Below are positions 18,401 to 26,662 of a stretch of DNA of 64,000 nucleotides, piece after piece; positions within the stretch are counted from its first letter, which is position 1, and the number at the start of each line of letters is the position of its first letter. The translations under genes were made by a program, and so were the position numbers. A model generated the notes under the pieces. It searched no databases. It was not told the DNA's origin and saw only the letters and a list, made by a program, of their open reading frames with translations. Location of the stretch: contig NZ_BAZF01000006.1 of assembly GCF_000813145.1 (NCBI RefSeq), positions 185,510-249,509 of the forward strand, in the 5' to 3' direction. Origin of the DNA: Geobacter sp. OR-1 (GTDB lineage: Bacteria > Desulfobacterota > Desulfuromonadia > Geobacterales > DSM-12255).

Positions 18401-20060
18401 AGGTCTTGGTGTCTTTGTTGTAACTACCACCATTTTTGAAGGCGACATCAAGGATGCGGTTAACGTGTTTGTTCCCGTTAAGGTGGGCGACTTCATTCAT
18501 TGAGCCGGTGGTATGCGGATGGCATCCAGTGGCGTTACAGCTGTTGTCAGCCTGTCTGATGGTAAGATAATGACACAGGTCACAGGAGAAATTGGTTTCT
18601 ATGTGCCTTGTGTGGGAGTTGGCCCGCGTCTTGCCGGCGCCCGCGTTCAAGAACATCGGGATTGCGGATTTCCATTCTTCACCTGTTGGCCATTGATACT
18701 CGTTGGTGGTCCCTGGTTTCAGGAATTTGGACGGCAGGGTCCATATCTTGCCGGTACCGTCTGTTCTGCCGTCATGGCAGCTGGTGTCGCTGCATGAACC
18801 GAGGGGGTGGCCATGGCAAGTGTTGCACTTGGCTGACGGTTCTGTCCATGCAAACGGCCTGACCGATGCCGGGTTCACGCTGCCGTCGCTGTGACAGTAG
18901 ACGTTGTAGCATTTCTTGGTCGATTGTTCGTAACTTGCATCATCTTTCCCGACAATATTCCATTCCGGGGCCATCTTTATATCTTTTGCACCATTGACGT
19001 GCATTGTCTTGTCTGAGATGACACCCGCAGTGTTGACGGTGTTGTTGTGACAGTAGTAACAGGCGTATTTTCTGATCCATTGTGGTCCAACAAGCTTGCC
19101 ATGACCATTGGACGTCATGTTGAGGTACGGGGAGCAGATCTGTTTGTCGCTGTTCCAGGTCCCGCCGCTTGAATAGCAGTTGAAAGACGTATTGTCTTCA
19201 GTTTTCCCCTTATGGCAGGAAAAACAGGTTGTTGTTTTGGTGGAGGACCAGGTTAAGGGTATGTTGGGGCCATGACCCTGCCCGTCGTCGTGGCAGTAAA
19301 TATTGCTGCAGCTGCCGTTTCGGGTGGGATGCTGGCTTGGAAGATAGTTCGGGTAATTAATATTGCTGTTATAATTGCCGCCGTTGTTCGGGGAGGTATT
19401 GAATCCGACGGCGAGAGGACGTGCCCCTGACTCAAGGGGATGCGTGATCGGGTTTAGGTCATTTTGGTGATCAGGATGGCATTTAATGCAGCTTCCTGTG
19501 TTGTTTCCATAATATTCGCCATGTTTCTTGCCATGCGCACCGTCCGTAGGGGGAGCGCCGTGGCAAGAACCGCATGCATCGGCAGGGTTATGATCCCCCC
19601 ATGTCTTGGTCAGATTTTCGAAGTGGCAGTTCACGCCATTGCATGCTGCAGGAACAGGCTCCGGGGTCTGAGGAAAAAAGATAGAAGCGCCGCTCGAAGA
19701 AAGAGTGTCGTAAACAGTCCTTCTCGGTGAGTCATTCACCTTGGCATTGAGAGAGATAACACCGTTCCGGTGATCGCTGCGATACGCAGAGCTTCCGGAG
19801 TGACATTTTTCGCAATTGGAACTTGAAGCAGTTTGAGGGAGATGCTTACGGTGGCTCCCCCGAAAAGCCCCTGTTAACGTGTTTCTTTCTCCGGAGGGGT
19901 CATCTAGGGGACGTATGTCGGCAGGCTCCTTATTGCCGTGGCAACCAGAACACTCGATAGCCGCTCTTCCGATTGCCGGGTGCATAAAGATAAACGTCGC
20001 AACCAGAGCCATCATTATAAATGAGCAGGAGTGGTACCCTCTCCTCGGCCAACGGTTCAT
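15426..20060 (-). CDS. Multiheme c-type cytochrome, about 26 CXXCH and six CX4CH sites
   Basis: A 1544-residue exported cytochrome. ATG 20060 is preceded by AAGGAGG at five bases, and a signal peptide ends at IGRAA. I count about 26 CXXCH motifs (the first is CSGCH, the last CSKCH) and six CX4CH variants: CNGVNCH, CSNIYCH, CYNVYCH, CSDTSCH, CNATGCH and CSGTSCH. The variants cluster in the first third and often alternate with CXXCH, as in Geobacter cytochromes of the CxxxxCH/CxxCH type. The likely role is electron transfer across or outside the outer membrane. It is first in a two-gene unit with the FN3 giant and divergent from the [NiFe] hydrogenase genes. Heme occupancy of the CX4CH sites is not certain. 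Confidence 0.93.
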   Translation of the reverse strand: MNRWPRRGYHSCSFIMMALVATFIFMHPAIGRAAIECSGCHGNKEPADIRPLDDPSGERNTLTGAFRGSHRKHLPQTASSSNCEKCHSGSSAYRSDHRNGVISLNAKVNDSPRRTVYDTLSSSGASIFFPQTPEPVPAACNGVNCHFENLTKTWGDHNPADACGSCHGAPPTDGAHGKKHGEYYGNNTGSCIKCHPDHQNDLNPITHPLESGARPLAVGFNTSPNNGGNYNSNINYPNYLPSQHPTRNGSCSNIYCHDDGQGHGPNIPLTWSSTKTTTCFSCHKGKTEDNTSFNCYSSGGTWNSDKQICSPYLNMTSNGHGKLVGPQWIRKYACYYCHNNTVNTAGVISDKTMHVNGAKDIKMAPEWNIVGKDDASYEQSTKKCYNVYCHSDGSVNPASVRPFAWTEPSAKCNTCHGHPLGSCSDTSCHDGRTDGTGKIWTLPSKFLKPGTTNEYQWPTGEEWKSAIPMFLNAGAGKTRANSHTRHIETNFSCDLCHYLTIRQADNSCNATGCHPHTTGSMNEVAHLNGNKHVNRILDVAFKNGGSYNKDTKTCSGTSCHINMGTDPVWGDTVNGTIICLGCHGTTNADNDDYGAIFNGTQAKINLSEWATTGHGRYSTSGRYPASGNPAANFPGNPCWYCHDNKVFHNYSSNPFRLRIHNQFEQRFEKECVYCHMEWTADASECIGCHVNQTESLAPQATGSGILFKLANGSTENRYPGHKYTVNCINGVDGTITCHTSDTELFTTGAHKGHNSNAGTWTKAQKDDIKNQYVMMGVCLKCHDDDSGDKCVSCHTSSDPFKYSLGFNPGTGWIKPKKARATSAHFGYKHYKALQENGVTKGGKFCWDCHDPHGDKNIYMIQSMVATTTDGKFGKPITRAPVTFTRKQSGLDYARISAPFDGICNVCHSAGSQHFRSDGGDGHNSSRVCTVCHEHRFSDSHGNKQSCTTCHFNKPVPRHSGFGLPRDCTKCHAGAIGMRMDVMSQLKANSHHVQGVDVSNKHCYACHWESTPEGLIDVQHHEGYNYKNHSTVKNAKVDLVVWGARFRPSVYKNSSTAIQFLASKVSFPILSTSRKEVAKLNTHCISCHSDQNNDTQPFGDCRTPREYAWDKKSIDARYSQTGTARWSQYNTTGKYGVNKAFSAHGNATANAGGWSATTGTDSSIINSRNGSYSVTCFDCHSSHGSKVTGNTTSYETFNGTKNGGNLKETQAGKGGYTMSYKASANENPAAINPYSAGAGQCFDCHLSQNAGTTPWGYQATFGATAAIMGYKDTPKFGQGTKGSTARFPERATKATIVGGHMKASSTLATTPADTIGGTCAACHDPHGVSPSLGADQAYAVPLLKGTWMTSPYKEDSPPPNPSGASSTALSWGQYSWYPSITPITNHNIDRNTFGVGGKISEDDSKFAGLCLQCHVKSSLTNGTNKDQGWKSIDRIHESVKGWGANTEHNYTCSKCHQPHNSGLPRLMQTNCLDYQHRGNRPSGGTPWKASSQYAYAGSHGQYRGYPNGNLLGNFASYEAGVACHTSGTWPNKNYWNLKTPWPTVP

Positions 20061-20667
20061 GGTGCCTCCTTGATGCAAGCTTAAGTGGGTATTCAGTTGT
20101 ATATGACCAAATATGAAAACTCATACTGTATCTACTGGTATGCAGGGCAGACGGCAGTGAGAGTTTCCAATTGAGACAATAAGGCTGGCAGTTCAGCAAT
20201 GAATGATTCAAAGAATATTTATGACATGCAAAATTTGAACCATGTGATTAAATTGTGTTAATGTTAGCAATTACAATAAGTTGCACTAATAATACAGTTC
20301 TAATCAGCTTGAATACTTCGCTTGTTGCCGTGACATAAGTCAAATGGCGCATAGTTTTAGTTCACCTTTGTCATCTTTTTCTTAATGATTTTATGGATAT
20401 TCACCAAGAGCAATGTTCACAATAATGTCCCCCTGCTAGACATTGTGGTATGGAAATTGCGTCCACAAAATAAAAATATATAATTATTTGCTATTAATTG
20501 TAGCTTCGTATAGCTAATCCTTTCTTAATGACAATTGCATCAGGCTGTCATCTATTTCATGCCGGTCATATACCATGGGAGTCCAATGACCGGATGCAGA
20601 GCGAATTCAAGTTATTTAACGTAAAGGTATTCTGTGTTATGCCCATCTTAATGAAGGAGAGCCATTT
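20061..20667. other. Divergent promoter region between cytochrome and hydrogenase
   Basis: About 600 AT-rich bases without a convincing gene. It holds a candidate sigma-54 promoter at 20446-20460 facing the hydrogenase and an imperfect dyad (TGACATAAGTCA) near 20332-20343. I see no GEMM riboswitch here. The long untranslated leader could hold further regulatory RNA that I cannot recognise. Confidence 0.5.
20446..20460 (+). promoter_or_regulatory. Candidate sigma-54 (-24/-12) promoter for hydrogenase operon
   Basis: TGGTATGGAAATTGC matches the TGGCACG-N4-TTGC consensus at nine of eleven fixed positions with exact GG-to-GC spacing. The start of transcription would fall near 20472, about 195 bases before the small-subunit ATG. 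An enhancer-binding activator would be needed; none is encoded nearby. Confidence 0.5.
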
Positions 20668-21630
20668 ATGATTGAAGATAATCGAGGCCAAGACGATCTT
20701 GATTTCACACCTCCGAGAAAAGGGATTTCGCGCCGGGATTTCCTCAAGTATTGCGGCTTGGTAGCGGCTGCCCTCGGGCTTGATGCATCCTTCATCCCCC
20801 GGATTGCCCAAGCCTGGGGAGGCGCTCGTCCTCCCATAATTTGGCTCCAGTTTGCAGAGTGCACCGGATGTACTGAATCTTTCCTCCGTTCGACAAACCC
20901 TTTCATTGATGACATTATTTTTGGAACCGCTTCACTGGAGTATCATGAAACCCTCATGGCGCCTTCTGGTCAGAACGCCACACAAAACCTGCTGAACGCA
21001 GCCACAAACTACAGGGGTCAATTCATCTGCATCTGCGAAGGCGCCATTCCTACGGCAGACAATGGTGTTTATGGCATGATAGGAGGCAAGACCATGCTCC
21101 AGATAGCCAAAGACATCTGCCCCAAGGCCAAGTCAGTCATAAGCTTCGGCGCCTGTGCATCCTTCGGCGGCCTGCCGGCCGCAAACGGCAACCTTACCGG
21201 CGCAAGGGGTGTTCACAAGGCCCTCGGAGGGTTTTCAACGATCAACATCCCCGGCTGCCCGCCCAATCCGATCACACTCGTCGCCACTCTCACCTCCTAC
21301 TTGCTTAACGGCACTTTCCCTCAAATCGATACCTATGGCCGTCCCCTCTTTGCGTACGGAACCACCAACCACGAAAATTGTGAGCGCAAGTTATCCTGTT
21401 CCGACAAGTGTCTGTATTATTACGGCTGCAGGGGGAGGACAACACACAACAACTGCTCTTCGGCGAAGTTCAATAATATTGTGAACACCCCTGGCTCCCC
21501 TGACGGGTGCTGGCCGGTCCAGGTCAATGCCCCCTGTTACGGGTGCAGTGAGCCGCGTTTCTGGGATCGCAGCAATTTCTTCTTTTATAACGGTTATTAC
21601 ATTAATGCTTGTGAGCCAGTAGGCCCATGA
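20668..21630 (+). CDS. [NiFe] hydrogenase small subunit, Tat-exported
   Basis: A 320-residue Fe-S subunit. The twin-arginine motif SRRDFLK (Arg22-Arg23) and following hydrophobic stretch export the folded heterodimer. Proximal cluster ligands are visible in ECTGCTES (Cys65, Cys68), SFGACASFGG and PGCPPNP. The His ligand and Cys residues of the distal and medial clusters are in NHENC, CLYYYGC, HNNC and APCYGCSEPRFWD. The ECTGC form, with no supernumerary Cys, is that of standard rather than oxygen-tolerant enzymes. There is no C-terminal membrane helix. AAGGAGA precedes the start by seven bases. The large subunit gene follows 43 bases later. Confidence 0.95.
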   Translation: MIEDNRGQDDLDFTPPRKGISRRDFLKYCGLVAAALGLDASFIPRIAQAWGGARPPIIWLQFAECTGCTESFLRSTNPFIDDIIFGTASLEYHETLMAPSGQNATQNLLNAATNYRGQFICICEGAIPTADNGVYGMIGGKTMLQIAKDICPKAKSVISFGACASFGGLPAANGNLTGARGVHKALGGFSTINIPGCPPNPITLVATLTSYLLNGTFPQIDTYGRPLFAYGTTNHENCERKLSCSDKCLYYYGCRGRTTHNNCSSAKFNNIVNTPGSPDGCWPVQVNAPCYGCSEPRFWDRSNFFFYNGYYINACEPVGP

Positions 21631-21673
21631 AGCATTTTTGCTCCCAATAGAGCTCATCAAGGAGAAACAGTTC

Positions 21674-23323
21674 ATGTCAAGCAAGATTGTGATAGATCCG
21701 ATTACCCGTATCGAGGGTCATCTCAGGGTGGAGACAGAAGTTGCAAATGGACAGGTTATTAACGCATGGAGCACAGGGACCCTCTTCCGCGGGATTGAGC
21801 CGATCCTGAAAAATCGCGATCCGCGTGATGCATGGATGATTACCCAGAGGGTCTGCGGAGTCTGCACCTATGTACACGGGATTACGTCGATCAGGGCCGT
21901 TGAGAATTCAATTGACCCCTATTTCGCGGTCCCCGAAAATGCCCGAGTCATCCGTAACATCCTTGGCGGTGCTCAATTCGTCCAGGACCACATCGTTCAC
22001 TTTTACGCCCTCCACCTCCTTGACTGGGTTGATGTCACCAGGGCACTTTCGGCTGCAGATATGAATGCGGTTGTGGTTGCCGATCAGGCAATATCATCCA
22101 GTCGGGAACGGGATGCCGCGTATTTTGCCGATGTAAAGCAAAGGCTTTCCGATGTTGCAACCAGCGGCCAGCTTGGGCCCCTGGCAAACGGATACTGGGG
22201 GCATTCTGGGTACACCAACCTCTCCCCGGAGGTTTGCCTGATCATGATGGCCGATTATCTGGAGGCGCTTCGTATCCAGGCGCGTATCATAAAGATACAC
22301 GCCCTCCTGGGCGGCAAGAACCCTCACCCCCAAAGCATGCTGATCGGAGGGGTGTCGCTGGACCTGGTGTTAGACGAATCCCAGTGGTTGGCTTTGTACT
22401 CTGAACTGAACACCCTCAGTTATGAGGCAAAGACCTTCGTTGACACTTATTACCTCCCGGATGCCACGGCAATTGCCTCAGCATACCCAGAATACAGAGC
22501 CATCGGCGGCACGAACAACCTACTCTGCTTTGGCGGCGTTGCCGATCTCTCTTCCGCAGGTGACCAGATGTTCCCGCGTGGCGCCATTTTCAACAGGGCG
22601 ACTGGTTCAGTGCAGGCAGTTAACGAGGCCGAGATCACGGAGCATGTGGCTAGAAGCTGGTACGAAGGTTCTACAGCGCTGAATCCTGCCAGCGGGGCAA
22701 CGAACCCGACCTATACCGGTCTCGATCTCAATGACAAATACAGCTGGCTCAAGGCCCCCCGTTACAACGGCCAACCTATGGAAGTCGGCCCTCTGGCACG
22801 CGTAATGGTTGCCTACGGGTTGGGGATTGTGCCGGCCATTACGCAGCTCGTAGGCGACTTTCTTGCCAGTACGGGGATGACACTCCCTGACATGTACTCC
22901 ACCATCGGCCGGACTGCGGCACGAGCCATTGAAACAAAGTTTATCGCCGACAGTATGTATTCTGACTGGGTCAATGAACTTATGAATAGAATTAACCCTC
23001 AATTAACCACTGACACTGTTGGTCGGGTCAGTTTTACATTGCCTTCTCAACCCACCTGTGCCGGGTCATTTCTCAATGAGGCGCCGCGCGGCGCATTGGG
23101 GCATTGGGTCAGTTACTCTTCCGGTGGCGGCAATCCGCAGATCGTCAATTACCAGATGGTCGTTCCTTCCACCTGGAACTTCGGGCCACGGGATTCAAAC
23201 GATGTGGCGGGACCTGTGGAACAGGCACTCGTTGGCACTCCGGTTCTAAATCAGCAGCAACCGCTGGAAGTTCTAAGGACTGTGCATTCCTTCGACCCTT
23301 GCATTGCCTGTGCTGTCCACTGA
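21674..23323 (+). CDS. [NiFe] hydrogenase large subunit lacking a C-terminal extension
   Basis: A 549-residue catalytic subunit for reversible H2 oxidation. AAGGAGAAACAGTTC precedes ATG 21674. The L1 motif RVCGVCTYVHG gives Cys61 and Cys64; the L2 motif DPCIACAVH gives Cys543 and Cys546 and closes the protein. His549 is the last codon before TGA. Most exported large subunits are made with a C-terminal tail of about 15 residues beyond this His, removed by a dedicated protease after nickel insertion. That tail is missing, and no protease or Hyp maturation genes lie within the window. The neighbour downstream is a single-heme exported protein rather than a cytochrome b subunit. Confidence 0.95.
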   Translation: MSSKIVIDPITRIEGHLRVETEVANGQVINAWSTGTLFRGIEPILKNRDPRDAWMITQRVCGVCTYVHGITSIRAVENSIDPYFAVPENARVIRNILGGAQFVQDHIVHFYALHLLDWVDVTRALSAADMNAVVVADQAISSSRERDAAYFADVKQRLSDVATSGQLGPLANGYWGHSGYTNLSPEVCLIMMADYLEALRIQARIIKIHALLGGKNPHPQSMLIGGVSLDLVLDESQWLALYSELNTLSYEAKTFVDTYYLPDATAIASAYPEYRAIGGTNNLLCFGGVADLSSAGDQMFPRGAIFNRATGSVQAVNEAEITEHVARSWYEGSTALNPASGATNPTYTGLDLNDKYSWLKAPRYNGQPMEVGPLARVMVAYGLGIVPAITQLVGDFLASTGMTLPDMYSTIGRTAARAIETKFIADSMYSDWVNELMNRINPQLTTDTVGRVSFTLPSQPTCAGSFLNEAPRGALGHWVSYSSGGGNPQIVNYQMVVPSTWNFGPRDSNDVAGPVEQALVGTPVLNQQQPLEVLRTVHSFDPCIACAVH

Positions 23324-23396
23324 ACCCCGTTCATTGTGTCGGTTGGAGTCATTTGATCTGTAATTTCGTCTTTGGCAAGAATTTGGGAGGTTGATT

Positions 23397-24857
23397 ATGA
23401 AGGGTATTTCCCGGCAGGTCACGGTAATCGGTATTCTTCTTGTGTTGGTGCTGTCGGGCCTGAGCGTCGCCGCCGCCCCTCTCACCATCGATACTGCGCC
23501 GCTGTTGAACATCGGTACCGTTGATTTACCCTATACCGAGCAGTTCCTGTCAGCGTCCGGAGGTACCTCCCCATACTCATGGAAGGCATCGGGTATTCTG
23601 CCTCCCGGTCTTACTGTCTCCTCCGCCGGAGTTGTATCCGGTACGCCTACATCCGGGGGAATCTATAATTTCATGGTCAAGGTTACCGATGCCGTTTCGG
23701 CAACAGCAAGCAAGCAGATGTTTCTGAACATCTCTTCTCCGCGAGTGGTTTTGCCGGTGACCAAGCCGGCAAGATACGCAAACTGTATAAATTGCCATGC
23801 ACAACCCGCTCCAGGGGCGCCTGTTACCACAATCAGCTCCTCTCCACCATCACCGAGCAACAGCACAGAAGCTGCTTTCTCATTCGGATCCAACCCGTCA
23901 AGTTACACAGTCAAAACCGAATGCAGCATGGACGGAGAGCTGTTTGTCACGTGCACTAGCCCTATCACTTATTATTCTCTGAGCGACGGCCCTCATACAT
24001 TCATGATCCGTTCATTCGGAGACGCAGGGGAGATAGAGTCCCCGCCGGTGAGCTATAGCTGGGGTATCTATACCGTTCCTCTGGCGATTGCCACCGATTC
24101 ACTGCCAAATGCCGTGGTTGGCGTCGCTTATGGACAAGCCCTGAGCGCATCGGGCAGCACGCCACCCTTCACCTGGTACATCCCACCCGGCTATCTACCC
24201 GCCGGCCTGACCCTAAATCCGTCAACCGGTGTCATTTCAGGCACGACATCATCAACTCCAGGGCATTATTTGTTTAACGCCCATGTTACCGATCCATTCA
24301 ACACAACAGTGATTAAACAACTGAGTATCCAGATAGTCCCTCAGCCACTGACAATAACGACCGAATCGTTGCCGTACGGATCTCAAGGAATCGCCTATAA
24401 CGCTACTCTGGCGGCAAGTAATGGAACAGCGCCTTACAATTGGTCCATCCTATCGGGAAGCCTCCCGTCAGGACTTTCATTGACCCAGAGTACTGGGGTT
24501 ATTTCAGGCGCTCCGACCGTATCAGGCACTTTCCCAGTTACATTTAAAGTAACTGATTTCATAGAAGCAACTGCAACAAAAGAGCTGACCATCGAGATTG
24601 CCCCGTTGGCCAAGGTCCCTCCTAGTTTCACGTATCAGTCAATACAGGAAGCATTCATCAATGTTCCTGACGCCAGCATAATCCAGACGCTTGCGACAAC
24701 CGTCATTGAAAATGTCGCCTTTAACAGACCAGTATCGGTAACACTCAAAGGAGGTTATAACCCCACCTATTCAAGCAATGCAGGAGTTACCGTAATACAA
24801 GGAACTGTAACCATCCAACGTGGCACTATGGCCATAGAGAATATAGCAATACGATGA
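23397..24857 (+). CDS. Exported Ig-like repeat protein with one c-type heme site
   Basis: A 486-residue protein with a signal peptide (residues 1-27) and GGGAGG six bases before ATG 23397. It has three putative Ig (He_PIG-type) domains with the signature LPxGLxLxxxTGVISGxPT, at about residues 30-113, 225-310 and 315-400. A single CINCH heme motif (Cys130, Cys133, His134) lies between domains 1 and 2, in the segment RYANCINCHAQP. The last ~80 residues look like beta-helix start sequence. Placed 73 bases after the hydrogenase large subunit, it is the natural candidate for the electron acceptor or anchor of this hydrogenase. The functional link is inference. Confidence 0.8.
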   Translation: MKGISRQVTVIGILLVLVLSGLSVAAAPLTIDTAPLLNIGTVDLPYTEQFLSASGGTSPYSWKASGILPPGLTVSSAGVVSGTPTSGGIYNFMVKVTDAVSATASKQMFLNISSPRVVLPVTKPARYANCINCHAQPAPGAPVTTISSSPPSPSNSTEAAFSFGSNPSSYTVKTECSMDGELFVTCTSPITYYSLSDGPHTFMIRSFGDAGEIESPPVSYSWGIYTVPLAIATDSLPNAVVGVAYGQALSASGSTPPFTWYIPPGYLPAGLTLNPSTGVISGTTSSTPGHYLFNAHVTDPFNTTVIKQLSIQIVPQPLTITTESLPYGSQGIAYNATLAASNGTAPYNWSILSGSLPSGLSLTQSTGVISGAPTVSGTFPVTFKVTDFIEATATKELTIEIAPLAKVPPSFTYQSIQEAFINVPDASIIQTLATTVIENVAFNRPVSVTLKGGYNPTYSSNAGVTVIQGTVTIQRGTMAIENIAIR

Positions 24858-24896
24858 GCAGTTGTCTTTTAAGCATCAATGTTCAGCTATAAACGA

Positions 24897-24920
24897 AGAG
24901 GCCCGTAAAAACGGGCCTCT
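24897..24920. terminator. Bidirectional terminator hairpin
   Basis: AGAGGCCCG at 24897-24905, loop TAAAAA, and CGGGCCTCT at 24912-24920 form a nine-pair stem between converging genes (hydrogenase operon on plus, DUF4384 gene on minus). T-tracts are short on both sides, so efficiency is uncertain. Confidence 0.65.
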
Positions 24921-25020
24921 CATCATTGACTATCCGATACATAACAGACATCGAAGAATCAAGAGGGTCAAAAGTAATTTGATACTAAGCCGGGTTAATT
25001 GTTCAAAATCCGCAACCACT

Positions 25021-26250
25021 TCACTTTCTTGTATACAACACCAAAGTTGATTGTGCTGTTTCTTGATAAGAAGAAGCGAGACTCTGAATATCTTTAACAT
25101 TCGATGACGAGCCCGCCAGGATCTTAATGCTTCGTTTCCTCACATCACCTTTGTATTCTGAAATATTTGTACCTGCAATTGGGGCACCGCTGGTATCAGG
25201 ATCGTACAGGATCTTGTGCGTTGAGGCCGTAGCCACCAGAGTTTCCTGACCGCATTTGCCTTCTTCGCAATCCACTTCAATAGTAAACTCCTTCTCGTCA
25301 ACAGGGATTTCATGTACCTGCCCACCTTTGAAGCGCGTATCGGTACGGTACTGATTGGGAATAACCTTAATTTTTCTCATTCCGGCATCAACATAAAGCA
25401 AGTCCAAATAAAAATCCTTATTTGCCATAACATATATTTTCAGCTTTTCACCATGGTAGTACTCATGCTTATCGGTCCAGACCCGTACGTTGAGGAACGC
25501 ATTAGGATCAGCGTTGAAGGATGGTCCTGCCGACATGTCTTTCAATACGTTAGCATCTACGCTTACCAGAGCAGAAAAAGAAGCTGTTAAACAAATTCCA
25601 CTGGCATCGCTGAGCGGCTCAGAGTATACAATATCGCCAACTACTTCCACAGTCGCTGAAATAGCCTGTTCCACATTCTTGCCACTTATTTTTCCTCTAC
25701 CAGTGTTGTCGGCTGTAAAGAAGGCTGAAACTCGAGAAACTGCTTCTTTCTTTGCTATTGTGACCGCGTCTCTCCGCGCAAACTGAACGGCCTGCTCCAA
25801 AGAAAGATTATGGCCAGCGCACCCAGTTCCTGTGGCAACAACTCTCTTGCTTTTAACAATATCTCCAAGGTTTTTACCCAAGAAATAAGGCTCCAACGAT
25901 TCTTTGAGGTATTGCACAGATTCCCTTATAATTGCTGTATCCTCTTTCACTCCACCAATCTCAACTTCAAGATGTGAAAATCCGCTGCGAATTACCTCAA
26001 AACGTTCTATGGCTTTTTCTTCAAATTTTGTATTATTATCGGCAAAAAATTGCTCTAACTCTTTGATGGTCTTTTTATATATATTATATTTAATGTTATT
26101 AACAGTTATTGTTCGCTTATCAACACCAACCACGCAAGGTGTATCAGCCTTTTGTACGCATTTTTCAACGATCTGCTTTACAGTTACGTTTTCAATAGCA
26201 CGAGCATGTACTGGTGAAAGTAATATAGTTAATATCACATACCATTTCAT
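25021..26250 (-). CDS. Exported DUF4384 / LPP20-like protein
   Basis: A 409-residue protein with a signal peptide (MKWYVILTILLSPVHARA). The middle, about residues 140-235, resembles an LPP20-type fold (LSLEQAVQFARRDAVTIAKKEA). Residues about 250-330 fit DUF4384: a DKHEYYHGEKLKIYVMANKDFYL core followed by VIPNQYRTDTRFKGGQ. DUF4384 domains often accompany caspase-fold or FGE-fold proteins in envelope-stress loci. The start overlaps the stop of the small membrane protein upstream (ATGA). The gene is noticeably more AT-rich than most of the window and is the last gene of the TPS-CHAT operon. Confidence 0.75.
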   Translation of the reverse strand: MKWYVILTILLSPVHARAIENVTVKQIVEKCVQKADTPCVVGVDKRTITVNNIKYNIYKKTIKELEQFFADNNTKFEEKAIERFEVIRSGFSHLEVEIGGVKEDTAIIRESVQYLKESLEPYFLGKNLGDIVKSKRVVATGTGCAGHNLSLEQAVQFARRDAVTIAKKEAVSRVSAFFTADNTGRGKISGKNVEQAISATVEVVGDIVYSEPLSDASGICLTASFSALVSVDANVLKDMSAGPSFNADPNAFLNVRVWTDKHEYYHGEKLKIYVMANKDFYLDLLYVDAGMRKIKVIPNQYRTDTRFKGGQVHEIPVDEKEFTIEVDCEEGKCGQETLVATASTHKILYDPDTSGAPIAGTNISEYKGDVRKRSIKILAGSSSNVKDIQSLASSYQETAQSTLVLYTRK

Positions 26251-26603
26251 TTATTAACCTCCTTTGTTTTGCTAAGATCAACACCAGTTACATTGCCTTT
26301 AACGGTTTTTATCTCTTGATTGACGTTGTATTTCGTTTGTTCATCAGTTGAATCTAAATCTTTCGCATTAATACCTGTAACATTGCCTTCAATTTTATCG
26401 ATTTTCTGATTAGCATTAACTGATGAATTTTTTTCAATTGGTTTATTTGATTTGTTAGCTTCTGATGTGTCAAACGTAATGCTTTTATTTCTCATATCAA
26501 TAGCAGCTTTAGTTGGTTTCTTAAGAGCTAAATATGCAATAATACAAACTATTAACAACGCCGTTATAGCCTTGATTAACAACTTTATAGTATCGTTACT
26601 CAT
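26247..26603 (-). CDS. Small single-span membrane protein with GNVTG repeats
   Basis: A 118-residue product with a short basic N-terminus, one membrane helix (LLIKAITALLIVCIIAYLAL) and a hydrophilic Asn/Lys-rich tail. The tail carries two copies of a ~25-residue unit: NANQKIDKIEGNVTGINA and NVNQEIKTVKGNVTGVDL. This looks like an anchored periplasmic tail of unknown role. It overlaps the downstream DUF4384 gene by four bases and follows the CHAT gene by 59 bases. AT-rich like its downstream neighbour. No family recognised. Confidence 0.65.
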   Translation of the reverse strand: MSNDTIKLLIKAITALLIVCIIAYLALKKPTKAAIDMRNKSITFDTSEANKSNKPIEKNSSVNANQKIDKIEGNVTGINAKDLDSTDEQTKYNVNQEIKTVKGNVTGVDLSKTKEVNK

Positions 26604-26662
26604 AACTATTCCCCTTATAAATGTCTAGAATCTGACCGGCAAGTTACCGAAAATGCTGCTTT

